This document shows positions 29,200 through 38,447 of a stretch of DNA of 64,000 nucleotides, in pieces. The first letter of the stretch is position 1, and each line of letters opens with the position of its first letter. Under the pieces are notes generated by a model. It did no database searches. It saw only the letters and a list, made by a program, of their open reading frames with translations, and was not told where the DNA came from. Made by a program: the position numbers and the translations under genes. The stretch is from the NCBI RefSeq assembly GCF_009017495.1, contig NZ_CP044990.1, positions 2,797,001-2,861,000 on the forward strand, read 5' to 3'. The DNA is from Deinococcus sp. AJ005 (GTDB lineage: Bacteria > Deinococcota > Deinococci > Deinococcales > Deinococcaceae).

Positions 29200-30264
29200 T
29201 CAGTTGCTGTCCCCCAGCCGCCCGTATTTCCGCATGGCTTCTAGCGTGCGCGTGTGCGGCAGCGCGTGAACCGTGCGCCCACGTAGCCCAGTCATCGTTT
29301 CGGCGGCGAACAGGGCATTGATGATGGCTTCCTCGGTGGCCTCTACAGTGGCCTTGAACAGCGGATCGAGGCTGGCGCTGGGCAGTGCGCGCCAGTGTTC
29401 CAGACCCCCATGAACCTCGGGCGTGGCGGTGGAAAAGGCCAGGAAGATGTCGCCGGAACCGTTGTGCGCCACGCTGCCGGTGCGGGCCAGCCCCAGGGCC
29501 GCGCGCCGGGCCAGCCGCCGGAGCTGATGCGGCAGCAGCGGCGCGTCGGTGGCGACGATGATGATGATCGAGCCATCACGCCCGCCAGATTCCTTGCGCT
29601 CGGGGAGCAGATCGGGGATTTCCTGGCCGACGGGCACGCCCAGGATGGTCAGGTCCTCACGCACGCCGAAGTTGGCCTGCACCAGAATGCCCACCGTGCA
29701 GGGCATGGGCGCATCCAGCACCCGCGAGGACGTGCCGATGCCGCCTTTGAAGCCAGAGACAATCATGCCGGTGCCGCCGCCCACGTTGCCCTGCGTCACT
29801 GCGCCGCCCGCCGCCGTGTTCAGCGCCGTGAAGGCGTGCTGCTGCATGACGTGAAAGCCATTGATGTAGTTCAGAAAGCCGTCGTAAGTCTCGGCCACCA
29901 CGGGCAGACTCCACGCCTCGGCCCAGCCCCGCGCCTGGCCCCAGGCCACCACCGCGTCGCGCACCACGCCCACCGAATGGGTGTTGGTGAGCATCACCGG
30001 ACCCGTCAGCCCGCCAGACTCGTCGATCCAGGCGGTGCCGGTCATCTCGCCGTTGCCGTTCAGTGAGAACCACGCGGCGGGAACCGTGTGCGCGCCATCC
30101 TTTCCGCAGGGCAAGACAGCGGTCACGCCCGTGCGAACCGCCGCCTCGCCCTCACCCGAGATCAGCGTGACGTGGCCGACTTCCAGCCCCGGCAGATCGG
30201 TGATGGCGTTCAGAGGGCCAGTCTTGCCAGGAAAGGGCAGGCCAAGATCACGGGGATTGGGCAT
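29200..30264 (-). CDS. P1 family (DmpA-like) aminopeptidase
   Basis: 354 residues from ATG 30264, with TACACT ending 6 nt upstream. The family processes itself into two chains at a Gly-Ser bond; here the site is in GGRDGSIIIIVATDAPL, where the new N-terminal serine becomes the nucleophile. The VGGGTGMIVSGFKGGIGT and LTNTHSVGVVRDA segments are also characteristic. It releases N-terminal residues from peptides, including D-Ala or beta-peptides in relatives. Convergent with the glycosyltransferase, 28 bp apart. Confidence 0.92.
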   Translation of the reverse strand: MPNPRDLGLPFPGKTGPLNAITDLPGLEVGHVTLISGEGEAAVRTGVTAVLPCGKDGAHTVPAAWFSLNGNGEMTGTAWIDESGGLTGPVMLTNTHSVGVVRDAVVAWGQARGWAEAWSLPVVAETYDGFLNYINGFHVMQQHAFTALNTAAGGAVTQGNVGGGTGMIVSGFKGGIGTSSRVLDAPMPCTVGILVQANFGVREDLTILGVPVGQEIPDLLPERKESGGRDGSIIIIVATDAPLLPHQLRRLARRAALGLARTGSVAHNGSGDIFLAFSTATPEVHGGLEHWRALPSASLDPLFKATVEATEEAIINALFAAETMTGLRGRTVHALPHTRTLEAMRKYGRLGDSN

Positions 30265-30320
30265 GGGGGAAGTGTAGAGGAACACCTCCGACTTCAGAGA
30301 TGCGGACGGAGAGGGTTTTG

Positions 30321-31478
30321 CTACTTCAGCGGGGCCACCTTCAGAACCTCGTTTGCGATTTTGAAGGCCGCCTCCGCCGTCTGCTCTACCAGCGCCGGGT
30401 CCAGCAGCGTGTCGCCGGGCTGGTGGTAATTGGCGTCCAGGCCCCGGTGGAAAAATAATGTCAGCACTCCCGCCTGCCGGAACGGCACCTGATCGCTGCT
30501 GCCAGGGGTGCCCACGCTGGCCTCCACCCTCGCACGCCGCGCCGCTTCCACCAGCGGAGCCTCGCCGCTGACGCTCAGGGGCATGACATTCACGCCCACC
30601 ATGTCCAGATTGAGCATGGCCTTCAGGCCCGTCACGACTTCCGGGTTGTCCTTCACGAAAGCGCGCGAACCCAGCAGGCCGTCTTCCTCGCCGTCGAAGA
30701 GCATAAAAAAGCTGCGGGCCGACAGCGGCGTGTTGGCGGCCCGCCGCGCCACGTCCAGCACCGCCAGACTGCCCGAGAGGTTGTCATTGGCCCCCGGCGC
30801 ACCCGCCACCGAGTCCAGATGTGCGCCGAACAGCACGTCCGGTGTGTCCACGCCTGCCTTGAAGGCGATCAGGTTGACGGCCTGCACGTTGCCCTCGCGC
30901 ACGCGGACGCGCAGGGTCACGAGCTGGCCGTCTTTCAGGGCCTCGCCCACTGCGGGAGACACGCCCAGCACAGGCACGTCCACCCCTTCGCCCAGCGTTC
31001 CCCGGAAGTCCCCGGTGCTGTTGTTGACGATCACCACGCCCACCGCGCCCGCCGCCAGAGCCGCGCGGGTCTTGTCGATAAAAGGAATTTGGCCACGAGA
31101 AACCACCGCCACCTTTCCGCGCACGTCCAAGCCGGCAAAGTCGGCAGGGGTGCCCACCCCAGGCACGCGAACGACAGGGGCCGTGACTTCGCCCCCAGCG
31201 GAGTCCTGCAAGGCGTTGCCGCTCAGAAGCTCTTGGCCCACCCGCACGTCCGAACCCAGATCGTCGAAGCGCGGGTAACTGAAGGTTTCGCGGCGCGTCT
31301 GGTAGCCCAGCGTCTGAAACTGCGTTTCCAGATAGCGGCGGGCCTGCTCGTTGGCGGCGCTGCCCGTCACGCGAGGTCCAAACTTGAGGATGGCCCCCGC
31401 GTGATCCTGAATGCCCGCGCCCAGGCTGATGCTGGAGAGGGGAAGCGCCAGCAGCGCGGGCCAAAGCAGGAGTTTCAT
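30321..31478 (-). CDS. Secreted M28 metallopeptidase with PA domain
   Basis: 385 residues. Signal peptide (cleavage near SLGAG). A protease-associated domain (about 110-190: GKVAVVSRGQIPFIDKTRAA) is inserted before the M28 core. Zinc ligands: H and D in GAHLDSV, D in GANDN, E with the general base in FDGEEDG, D in NLDMVG, and H in NYHQPGD. It is a co-catalytic zinc aminopeptidase acting outside the cytoplasm. 56 bp separate it from the P1 peptidase gene downstream, so the two may share an mRNA for peptide use. Confidence 0.92.
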   Translation of the reverse strand: MKLLLWPALLALPLSSISLGAGIQDHAGAILKFGPRVTGSAANEQARRYLETQFQTLGYQTRRETFSYPRFDDLGSDVRVGQELLSGNALQDSAGGEVTAPVVRVPGVGTPADFAGLDVRGKVAVVSRGQIPFIDKTRAALAAGAVGVVIVNNSTGDFRGTLGEGVDVPVLGVSPAVGEALKDGQLVTLRVRVREGNVQAVNLIAFKAGVDTPDVLFGAHLDSVAGAPGANDNLSGSLAVLDVARRAANTPLSARSFFMLFDGEEDGLLGSRAFVKDNPEVVTGLKAMLNLDMVGVNVMPLSVSGEAPLVEAARRARVEASVGTPGSSDQVPFRQAGVLTLFFHRGLDANYHQPGDTLLDPALVEQTAEAAFKIANEVLKVAPLK

Positions 31479-31553
31479 TGGCGGAGTAGACCACGGCTGG
31501 GGCGGCGTTACGGTGGCCTCTGCCGCCTTTTTCGGAGGCTGGGAACGGGCACG

Positions 31554-31578
31554 AAAAACCCCGCCGACTGGGGCGGGG
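31554..31578 (-). terminator. Intrinsic terminator of the small lipoprotein gene
   Basis: On the minus strand CCCCGCC, a six-base loop and GGCGGGG are followed directly by TTTTT. It lies 26 nt past the lipoprotein stop codon at 31604. Confidence 0.85.
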
Positions 31579-31603
31579 CGGGTTCATGGCTACGGCTGGC
31601 GAT

Positions 31604-31918
31604 TTAGCTGCAACGCTTGACGGCGTAAAGCTGGTTGAGCTTGGCAATCCGGTCATCGGCGGCCTTCTGCACCTGATCGTTGGTGTATTCGTTGGCGACG
31701 ATGCCCGGAATGAAGAACACAGCCCACGCAACGTTCTGGGCGCTGAGTCCCCGGTTGCTGGTGGCCTCGGCGCGGGCCGACTGGGCGCGGCTGATCTCGC
31801 TGCGGACCTCCGAGCAGGACAGGTCCACATCAGGCTTCTGCGCGTTGGGGTTGTAGCGCGGGGCGCAGGAAGACAGGGCCAGGGCGGCGACAGCAGACAG
31901 CAGCAATGCTTTATTCAT
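31604..31918 (-). CDS. Small lipoprotein of unknown function
   Basis: 104 residues. Signal peptide with lipobox LSSC (Cys18), so the mature protein is lipid-anchored. The rest has two more cysteines (near LSCSEV and at the C-terminus KRCS) that could form a disulfide, and a short hydrophobic stretch (AWAVFFIPGIVA). I recognise no family. It has its own terminator and is separated from the P450 gene by 76 bp. Confidence 0.75.
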   Translation of the reverse strand: MNKALLLSAVAALALSSCAPRYNPNAQKPDVDLSCSEVRSEISRAQSARAEATSNRGLSAQNVAWAVFFIPGIVANEYTNDQVQKAADDRIAKLNQLYAVKRCS

Positions 31919-31994
31919 GGGTCATTGTCAGCCGGAAATGAGCCGACAGGGCCAGACAGATATTTACGTAACGTTGATCACAGTGCCTGAATGA

Positions 31995-33137
31995 TCACGC
32001 CCGCCGCACCACCAGCGGTCCCTTCGGCCCCAGCGTGATCCCCGGCACCGGGGAGTCGTCGCCACGCACCGCACGCAGCGGGGGCAGCGCTGCCAGCACG
32101 TCCAGAATCAGCATCTGCGCCAGATGCATCCCCAGGCACAGACGTTCGCCGCCGCCGAAGGGCAGATAGGCCCAGGCAGGCGGTTTGGCTTCCCAGCGTT
32201 CGGGCCGGAACCGCTCGGGCGCATCCCAGAGCTGCGGATCACGGGCCGAGAGGTACGGGGCATACAGCGCCAGCGTGCCGCGTGGCAACTTCACGCCGTT
32301 CCAGTCCAGCTCGCGGCTCAGGCGGCGGCTGCCCATCCAGCCAGGGGGGTGCAGGCGCAGGGTTTCCTTTAACACGGCGGCGTGATGCTGAAGCGTGTGC
32401 CACTGCGGATAATTTGCCAGATGCCACAGCGCGTAGGCCAGCGCGTGCGTGGTGGTGTCGTGCGCGGCGGCCAAGCTGACCCGCGCTTCCTCCAGCCCGC
32501 CGGGAATGGGGGCGAGAACCGCGAGGAGATCGTCTCCACCCGAAGTTAAGCGGTGTGTGGCAAGGCGGCGCAATTCGGCGTCCACGCGCAGGAACAGCAG
32601 CGGGCGGGGCAGGGCCGGAACCGGGAACGGGCGGCGCAACGGGGCCAGGAAAGCGTGCAGCAACTGTGCATTGAATTCACCGCCAAAATACGCCGCATTC
32701 AGCAACTTCAGCACCGCGCTGTCGGCCCATGCCAGCGCATCAAATTCGCCGTCTGGGATGGGTAACAGGGCGGCCCGAGTCCGTCCACGCAAGGTTTCCA
32801 GATGCTTCTTGCTAAATCCCGGATTGATGGTCTGCCGCCGCCTGCGGTGCATGGGCGCATCGGTGAGAATCACGCCGCCCGCCAGATACGGCACCACCGC
32901 CGAGAACCCACCCGCACTGCGGAAGGTGTCCAGATCGCTTAAAAGCCGCTTATTCCATGCTGGGCTGAAACCGACGACGGAGGGGATACCCAGCCTTAAA
33001 CGAAATAAATCTGTCCCTGCCGCCCGCGCCCGCCGCGCGCCGTCGTCGATCAGGGGCAGGGGTTGCAGCGCCCAGTCCTGAAGGTGGCCGTTGCCGGGGC
33101 GGGTGGGGGGCTGGGGCAAGGCGGAGAGGTCAGGCAT
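31995..33137 (-). CDS. Cytochrome P450
   Basis: 380 residues, short for the family. Signatures: I-helix AHDTTT (225-230), K-helix ETLR (258-261), and the heme loop FGGGERLCLG with proximal ligand C334. No membrane anchor, as in bacterial soluble P450s. It uses ferredoxin and oxygen to hydroxylate a substrate. Deinococci are known to use a P450 (CYP287 type) for 2-hydroxylation of the carotenoid ring, and a carotenoid cluster lies 8 kb away, so that is a candidate role, not a demonstrated one. Confidence 0.9.
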   Translation of the reverse strand: MPDLSALPQPPTRPGNGHLQDWALQPLPLIDDGARRARAAGTDLFRLRLGIPSVVGFSPAWNKRLLSDLDTFRSAGGFSAVVPYLAGGVILTDAPMHRRRRQTINPGFSKKHLETLRGRTRAALLPIPDGEFDALAWADSAVLKLLNAAYFGGEFNAQLLHAFLAPLRRPFPVPALPRPLLFLRVDAELRRLATHRLTSGGDDLLAVLAPIPGGLEEARVSLAAAHDTTTHALAYALWHLANYPQWHTLQHHAAVLKETLRLHPPGWMGSRRLSRELDWNGVKLPRGTLALYAPYLSARDPQLWDAPERFRPERWEAKPPAWAYLPFGGGERLCLGMHLAQMLILDVLAALPPLRAVRGDDSPVPGITLGPKGPLVVRRA

Positions 33138-33285
33138 TCAGGAGTCATCCTGTCAGCTTGGCGCGGCAGGCACAAGACAGGGCGGGCACAAGACGAATTC
33201 AGACCAGGGTGCGGAAAGCGGTACGCACCCCGCCTCTCCACCTGACTGCCCCACCCGATCGGCCACGGCGGGGCGCGCGCGCCGC

Positions 33286-33678
33286 TCAACCCGTTCCCAG
33301 AGCCGAGACGATGGCCCAGATGAATGTGAGAAATACAACCAGCCCGACGCCCACGCCCACCCCAATCGCCTTCAGGATGTTCGTGCCCGTCCCGGAACTC
33401 TGCGCCGCCTGACAGGTCTTCAAGCCTTCCCCTGGCCCGCGCTCCCGCACGAAGGCCGCCAGTACAGCCGCGCCGCACTGCGGGAAGATGACATACACGT
33501 TCTCCCGCATCTGATCCGTAAACGCTGTCAGCGGCACCTTCACGGCCACGCCATACGCCTGGCCCCTCACCGTGATCGGCAGACCGCCCGGACCCGTCAC
33601 TGCTGGCGCACAGGCCGAGCGCGCGGCGGCCAGCAGCATGGCTGCCACAGCGCTGGGCTTTCTGAATTCCTGTTTCAT
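33286..33678 (-). CDS. Small membrane protein, unknown
   Basis: 130 residues with an N-terminal hydrophobic signal (VAAMLLAAARSACAPA, possibly a lipobox) and one C-terminal transmembrane helix (GVGVGVGLVVFLTFIWAIVS). The central part has two cysteines. GGAGG lies 6 nt before the ATG. It is the last of three minus-strand genes that begin with the delta-60-repeat lipoprotein, so it may belong to that envelope module. No family recognised. Confidence 0.65.
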   Translation of the reverse strand: MKQEFRKPSAVAAMLLAAARSACAPAVTGPGGLPITVRGQAYGVAVKVPLTAFTDQMRENVYVIFPQCGAAVLAAFVRERGPGEGLKTCQAAQSSGTGTNILKAIGVGVGVGLVVFLTFIWAIVSALGTG

Positions 33679-33769
33679 AGTGGACCTCCGAAACTGGTTG
33701 GACTGAAGCTGCCCCCGCCTGGGAAACGTCTGACAAGCTCGCGTCTGTCCTGGGCTTGCATCTGGGGCT

Positions 33770-34261
33770 TTAATTCAATGTCAGCGTGACTCCGCCCGGC
33801 GCGGAGGAGTCTTCGGCCAGGGCCAGGGTTTTGGTGGTATCGCCCAGGACGGTAAAGCTCTTGGTCACTTCCGGCGAACTGGCCGAACAGCGAACGGCCA
33901 GCGAATATGACACATTACCCGTTTCGCTGTTGCTGCCGCCCTTGCTGGTTAGGCTGCGCCCCGTATACGGCAGTGCAAAAGCAGTGGCAAGCGCCTGGGC
34001 GCTGCCCGGCTGAAGATCCACCACAAGCTGCTGGGTGCCGGAGCCGCTGACCCCTCCCAACGCCGTGAACGTCACAAGCTCACTGCTTTTGTTAATCAGC
34101 GCCATGCCGGGGCACGCGCCCGCTGGCGTGTAGGTCATATTGAGAACCGCCAGAGTAGGCCGACGGGGAGCATTGGGATAGTTGGGATAGCCGCAACTGC
34201 CGAGTAGTGGGAGAGCCAGGAGAAGGAAGGTGCTGAACTTGAGCATTTTTTTGGTGTGCAT
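33770..34261 (-). CDS. Lipoprotein of unknown function
   Basis: 163 residues. Lipobox LGSC (Cys23) after a hydrophobic signal. The mature region is rich in Ser/Thr/Gly and predicted beta strands (LAVLNMTYTPAG, then VTFTALGGVSGSGTQQL), like an immunoglobulin-type surface domain, with two further cysteines. GAGGAG lies 8 nt before the ATG. It follows the delta-60-repeat lipoprotein by 86 bp with a strong hairpin between, suggesting shared transcription with partial termination. Confidence 0.7.
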   Translation of the reverse strand: MHTKKMLKFSTFLLLALPLLGSCGYPNYPNAPRRPTLAVLNMTYTPAGACPGMALINKSSELVTFTALGGVSGSGTQQLVVDLQPGSAQALATAFALPYTGRSLTSKGGSNSETGNVSYSLAVRCSASSPEVTKSFTVLGDTTKTLALAEDSSAPGGVTLTLN

Positions 34262-34290
34262 GGCGGTTTCTCCTCTGGAATCTGTGGAAC

Positions 34291-34322
34291 CGGCCCTCCC
34301 AGCATTTTCGCCAGGAGGGCCG
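34291..34322 (-). terminator. Hairpin between the two lipoprotein genes
   Basis: CGGCCCTCC pairs perfectly with GGAGGGCCG around a 14-nt loop. There is no T tract on the minus strand, so it may attenuate or stabilise rather than fully stop transcription into the next gene. Confidence 0.5.
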
Positions 34323-34347
34323 CTCTCTGACTTACCGTATTAGAGAC

Positions 34348-36402
34348 TTACCTCCGCAGCAGGGGCGAGAACCACTCGTCGTCTGTGCCCGCTTTGTTGG
34401 TGAAGCCGGAGAACACGTACTTGCTCGTTGTGGGGTCGTAGGCGACGTTTGTACCCACATCCACCCGTCCGACTGGGCCGTAGGTGTTCGGGTCGTTCAC
34501 ACCTGGGGCCACGCTGGACAAGGCGCCGTTGGTGGCGACTAAGCGGGCGTCCAGCACATCGCTGTCGTTGGCACTAAAGGCTTGGAAGTTCGGGCCAGTC
34601 AAGGCCAGCATCTTGCCGTCGCTGGCAATCCCTTTGCACTGCGCCTGCTTGATCAAAGTGACGCCGCCAGTGCCGAAAGTGGCGTCCAGCTTGCCGTTCA
34701 CGTCCAGACGGGTCACGGTGCAGACATCATCTGGGCTTCCGAAGATCACATGGCCCGCCATGACGGCCTTGTTGTCCTGAAGCAGAATGCGGTTGAATAC
34801 ACTGCTGACCGAACCGCTCATGGCTGAAGGATTGCCGGTGCCAACCACGCTGGGGTTATAGCCCACCGTTTGCACGCCGCCCACGCCGTAGCTGGTATCC
34901 AGGGTGCCGTCGCCGTTCAGTCGCAAAATAGCGCTGACATTCACGTTGCCCAGTTCCGTGACCCGCGTGGTGCCCGCCGCCAGAATCTTGCCGTCCGGCT
35001 GAATCGCCACGTCCGACAGGCTTGCTGCGTAATCCTCAAGGTTGAAGAAGCTATTGATACTCAGGTTGAACATGCCGGGGGTAGAGCTGGCGGCATTGAA
35101 GGTGGTGTCCAGAGGGAGAGTCGGAACCGACAGATAGCGCCGCACTTTGAAGGCTCGCCAGTTGCCCGCGCCGCCCTGGCTACTGACCGTCTGGGTGTTG
35201 TCGGTGCCGCCCGTCACAATGTTGTTGTTCTGGTCAATTTCTACGCTCTGGAACCAGTCCTGGGTGTTGGGATTGTCGACGGTGACACTATCCAGCAAGG
35301 TGCCGGTCGGGCCGTATTTGAACATTACCGCGCCAGAATCGTCATAGACCTGGGTGGGGATGCTGCGGTTCTTGACGCCCACCACCACGATGTTGCCGTT
35401 CTTGTCCACAGCCACGTCGGTTGCCTCATCGTTGACATTGCTCAGGTGCCGCACGTCGCTCCACAGGACATTTCCAGCCGGGCCGTACATGACAGTTGCA
35501 AAGTCGGGGTCGGCTCCCGGCAGGCTGCCCACCGCGTCCGCCGAACCCACCATCACGGTATTGCCGTTGGGCAGCACGCGCACGCTGTTGGCGTGATGCA
35601 AGTTGATCGGCTTGACTGGGTTGACCTTCTGGAGACAAAAGCCGTCGTAGCCCATCCACGACACCAGTTCTGGATGCCCGTTCACCTGCGCCGAGGCGTT
35701 GTCGTTCACGGTGGTCACCTGCATGGTCGTCGCGCCGCCAACACCAATCGTGAAGGTGTGGGACTGAGGCACCCAGGGCAACGAGGGCGAGTTCACGGGG
35801 ATGCTGCCCGAAACGATGGTCGGGGCCGCGATTGTCCAGGGCGTAGTGCTGACGCTGTTGCCAAAATTGATGGTGTACTTGGAGTAGTTTGCCACCGTGG
35901 TGGAGAAGGCCCGCAGTCCCAGCTTGAGCGTGTAAGTGCCGGGTGTGAGACTCAGGCCCGACTGCGCGAACGATTCGCCGCCGTCCTTATAGCCCCAAGC
36001 CAGCAGCCAGCCGGGAGCCGAGTCGTAGCCCACCGTTGGGCTGTGCTGCGGACTGCCCGCCGCCGAGGCCCAGCCAGGTACGACGGTTGGCCCAAGCGGC
36101 GAGATGTTCGTGCTGCTACCCGCCGTGAACTGCGCGGCATTGGGGTTTTGAAGCAGGTTATCCACGCAGGAATTCTGGGTGCGGGGATCGGGCAGGGGGA
36201 TCTGGGCATCGGGCGGAGTGACGGCTACGGCCACGGCCACGGGAACGTCATTTCCAGCACAAGACGCGAGAATAAGGGCGGTAGAAAGCAATAGGGCGGG
36301 GGCAAGCACAGCTTTGATGGTTTTATTCATGGTCATACCTTCTTTTTTGCTGGCAAGGGAGCGGGCAAAGGAACGCGGACTGGACTCGGTGCGGTCTTGC
36401 AT
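34348..36402 (-). CDS. Delta-60-repeat lipoprotein
   Basis: 684 residues from ATG 36402, which has AGGAGG 7 nt upstream; an in-frame ATG at 36330 with weaker AGAAGG would begin right at the signal peptide (MNKTIKAVLAPALLL). Lipobox ILASC. Residues about 85-250 of the longer form look like a beta-sandwich; from about 260 on come delta-60/beta-propeller repeats (VRVLPNGNTVMVG, VAIQPDGKILAAGTT, LRLNGDGTLDTSYG). It should sit on the cell surface, possibly as a binding platform. A tandem GTTCAGG box with a TACCTT -10 lies about 140 nt upstream of the start. Confidence 0.82.
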   Translation of the reverse strand: MQDRTESSPRSFARSLASKKEGMTMNKTIKAVLAPALLLSTALILASCAGNDVPVAVAVAVTPPDAQIPLPDPRTQNSCVDNLLQNPNAAQFTAGSSTNISPLGPTVVPGWASAAGSPQHSPTVGYDSAPGWLLAWGYKDGGESFAQSGLSLTPGTYTLKLGLRAFSTTVANYSKYTINFGNSVSTTPWTIAAPTIVSGSIPVNSPSLPWVPQSHTFTIGVGGATTMQVTTVNDNASAQVNGHPELVSWMGYDGFCLQKVNPVKPINLHHANSVRVLPNGNTVMVGSADAVGSLPGADPDFATVMYGPAGNVLWSDVRHLSNVNDEATDVAVDKNGNIVVVGVKNRSIPTQVYDDSGAVMFKYGPTGTLLDSVTVDNPNTQDWFQSVEIDQNNNIVTGGTDNTQTVSSQGGAGNWRAFKVRRYLSVPTLPLDTTFNAASSTPGMFNLSINSFFNLEDYAASLSDVAIQPDGKILAAGTTRVTELGNVNVSAILRLNGDGTLDTSYGVGGVQTVGYNPSVVGTGNPSAMSGSVSSVFNRILLQDNKAVMAGHVIFGSPDDVCTVTRLDVNGKLDATFGTGGVTLIKQAQCKGIASDGKMLALTGPNFQAFSANDSDVLDARLVATNGALSSVAPGVNDPNTYGPVGRVDVGTNVAYDPTTSKYVFSGFTNKAGTDDEWFSPLLRR

Positions 36403-36539
36403 GAGGTGTCCTCCTGTGGACGTGAGGGGCGAAGGGGGGGAAGCGGTCAGGCAGCAGTGGAGGTCATCAGGCACGCTCTGGCTTGTTGCCCAGCCGCTGC
36501 CTTTCCGGTGTCCACCTGTTCTTATTTGCTGCTGAAATC

Positions 36540-36573
36540 AAGGTACGCGCCGACCCCTGAACGACCCCTGAAC
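36540..36573 (-). promoter_or_regulatory. Tandem GTTCAGG (SARP-type) box and -10 of the delta-60 lipoprotein gene
   Basis: Minus strand: GTTCAGG (36573-36567), GGTC, GTTCAGG (36562-36556), ten bases, then TACCTT (36545-36540). The heptamers recur every 11 bp on one face of the helix, the geometry known for SARP/OmpR-type activators that bind over the -35 region. Confidence 0.7.
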
Positions 36574-36770
36574 GCTCATGAACACTGGGGGATGGGCAAC
36601 GGAAAAACCCGCGCTGGGCAAGCCCCGGTATGGTATGAACGCCTGATAACGCACACGGAATCGGCACAGTTTCCAATGCCCAGCAGCTTTAAGGCTTCCC
36701 CGCCGCTGCACCGCGAACTGGCCCACGCGCACGCCGCAGCAGAGTGCCCTGGCTATCCCCCAGAAACAAC

Positions 36771-36792
36771 AAAAACCCCGCGCAGGGCGGGG
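36771..36792 (-). terminator. Intrinsic terminator of the subtilase gene
   Basis: Minus strand: CCCCGC, five-base loop, GCGGGG, then TTTTTGTTGTTT. It lies 38 nt past the stop codon. Confidence 0.88.
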
Positions 36793-36829
36793 CGATTGAT
36801 TTGCATTGTTAGTGCATCTTGTTTCCCAC

Positions 36830-38389
36830 TCAATAGCCGCTGAGCCGCAGCATCGGCTTTCCATTCTGGACCTGGAGAACGCGCGACGACGTGAGCATGA
36901 AGGCCCGGACGGCGGCGGGCGGCGGCAGGTTCGCCAGATTCGCGCCCTTGACCAGCGCGGCGGCTCCGGCCACCAGCGGCGCGGCAAACGAGGTGCCGCT
37001 GTACAGGTACGGGTGTCCGATATCCAGCGCTTCACCGGGAGCGCTGATGTTCAGGTACGTGCCTGTCGTGCTGAATGCCGAGTATTTCCAGATGTTTGGA
37101 GCGCGGGGCGTGACCGAGGCGACGGCCAGCATGGGCAAACCCACCTGTGAACCGCTGGCCTGGGTGTAGGCGGCTGGAAACTCCGGGAGGTTCTCGGTCT
37201 GCCCCTGGTTGCCGCCTGCCGCGACCACCACCACGCCCTGAGAGGTCGCCCAGTTGAGAACTGCGTGGATACCGTTGATGGGTATGGGGCCGCCAAGACT
37301 GAGGTTAATGACCAGTTTGCGGGCCGGAACCTGATTCAGCGCGAAGCACAGACCGCGCAGGACATCGCGGGTGTTGCAGCTCGCCAGTCCGGGCGAACCC
37401 TCGGCACAGACCTTGATGGGCAGCACGCGGGCCTGCGTGGCGACGCCGTGCTGGTTTCCAGCGGCCAGAATGGCGACCTGCGTGCCGTGACCTTCCCAGA
37501 AATCGGCAGCGTTCGTAAAAGTGGTCTGCGGATTAAAGGGGAACAGAGCATTCATGGCCTTGTCTGTGCGGCCTGCCAGTTCATTCAGACTGTCGATGCT
37601 GGACGTGAAGCCGGTGTCCAGCACGGCGATGGTGATGCCCTTGCCTTTGAGAACAGTGGATCCTGCGCCCAGACCCAGGGCGGTCCTGGGAATGACAGGC
37701 GAATGGATGTAATGGAAGCTGGAGGCGGCATTACTGGAGGCAGCGCTGCCAGGAAGCGTGGACTGCACCTGTTTGGGAGCGCCATAGGTGCTTATCGGAT
37801 CGGGATACCACAGGGCGTTCCCACCGATCTGGAGGAGGGCGTTCAGGGCCACTTCCAGACTGACACCGGGGTTGAGTTTCAGTTCGGCTAGCGTCCCGCC
37901 GCAGGGTGATCCCTTGCTCTGGGCCGCAGGAAGCACCTCCCGTGTGGTGACCTTACCGATGGCCTGAACCGCAGGACTGTTTAACAGCGCGTCTGCCTCT
38001 GACACGCTCAGACGTGGGTTGACGAGCAACTGCACTTTGCCGGGTTCCACAGCCTGTAACGGGGCGATGCTGGCGGGCGGCAGAACATCCACTTCCCGGC
38101 TGGTCAGGGTCAGGTTGTCGGCAGCGTTCACGAAGTTCAGGGTGTGCCGTCCCGGTGTGGTGCTGCTGGGAATGGTCACGGTAACGGCAATATCTTCAAT
38201 TGTCGCTGTCATGCCGCCCACCTTGACCGTCCGGCCTCTGATCTCTGGGACACTCAAGATCAGGGGCTGTCCAGCACGGGCATAGGCGTCTGGGCGGCTG
38301 CTGCCCGCAATGGGTGAGAGGCCAGTGCCACCCGCCGCACCCAGGGTCAGGGCCAGGGCAAGAATCGAACTCCAGGTGTATCGTTTCAT
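36830..38389 (-). CDS. Secreted S8 family serine peptidase (subtilase)
   Basis: 519 residues from ATG 38389 (GGAGGAAGCCC upstream). Signal peptide about 1-30, then an IPT/TIG-like or propeptide region to about 230. The catalytic triad is D258 (AVLDTGF), H301 (EGHGTQVA) and S467 (SGTSFAAP); N394 (AGGNQG) supplies the oxyanion hole. It is an extracellular or cell-surface endopeptidase. It lies 64 bp after the SARP/BTAD regulator gene, and a GTTCAGG tandem box overlaps the end of that gene, so it is probably a direct target. Confidence 0.92.
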   Translation of the reverse strand: MKRYTWSSILALALTLGAAGGTGLSPIAGSSRPDAYARAGQPLILSVPEIRGRTVKVGGMTATIEDIAVTVTIPSSTTPGRHTLNFVNAADNLTLTSREVDVLPPASIAPLQAVEPGKVQLLVNPRLSVSEADALLNSPAVQAIGKVTTREVLPAAQSKGSPCGGTLAELKLNPGVSLEVALNALLQIGGNALWYPDPISTYGAPKQVQSTLPGSAASSNAASSFHYIHSPVIPRTALGLGAGSTVLKGKGITIAVLDTGFTSSIDSLNELAGRTDKAMNALFPFNPQTTFTNAADFWEGHGTQVAILAAGNQHGVATQARVLPIKVCAEGSPGLASCNTRDVLRGLCFALNQVPARKLVINLSLGGPIPINGIHAVLNWATSQGVVVVAAGGNQGQTENLPEFPAAYTQASGSQVGLPMLAVASVTPRAPNIWKYSAFSTTGTYLNISAPGEALDIGHPYLYSGTSFAAPLVAGAAALVKGANLANLPPPAAVRAFMLTSSRVLQVQNGKPMLRLSGY

Positions 38390-38447
38390 GGGCTTCCTCC
38401 AGCCAGATCGTCCCGTCAATGATATAGACGCTTCTCGGCATATCGCG

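Larger units (their letters stand above)
36403..36829. other. 427-bp region with subtilase terminator and delta-60 promoter
   Basis: The right end has the terminator of the subtilase gene (36771-36792). The middle has the tandem GTTCAGG repeats and -10 of the delta-60 lipoprotein gene (36540-36573). No gene is apparent; plus-strand open frames here lack start signals. Confidence 0.6.

Noticed and set aside
31955..31975. TTTACGTAACGTTGATCA as a possible radiation/desiccation response motif
   Set aside because: It lacks the TTATG...CATAA arms of that motif, and the adjacent genes (a lipoprotein and a P450) give no support. No convincing copy was found in the window.
34870..36294. 474-codon open frame antisense to the delta-60 lipoprotein
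   Set aside because: Shadow of the repeat protein on the opposite strand; no start signal.
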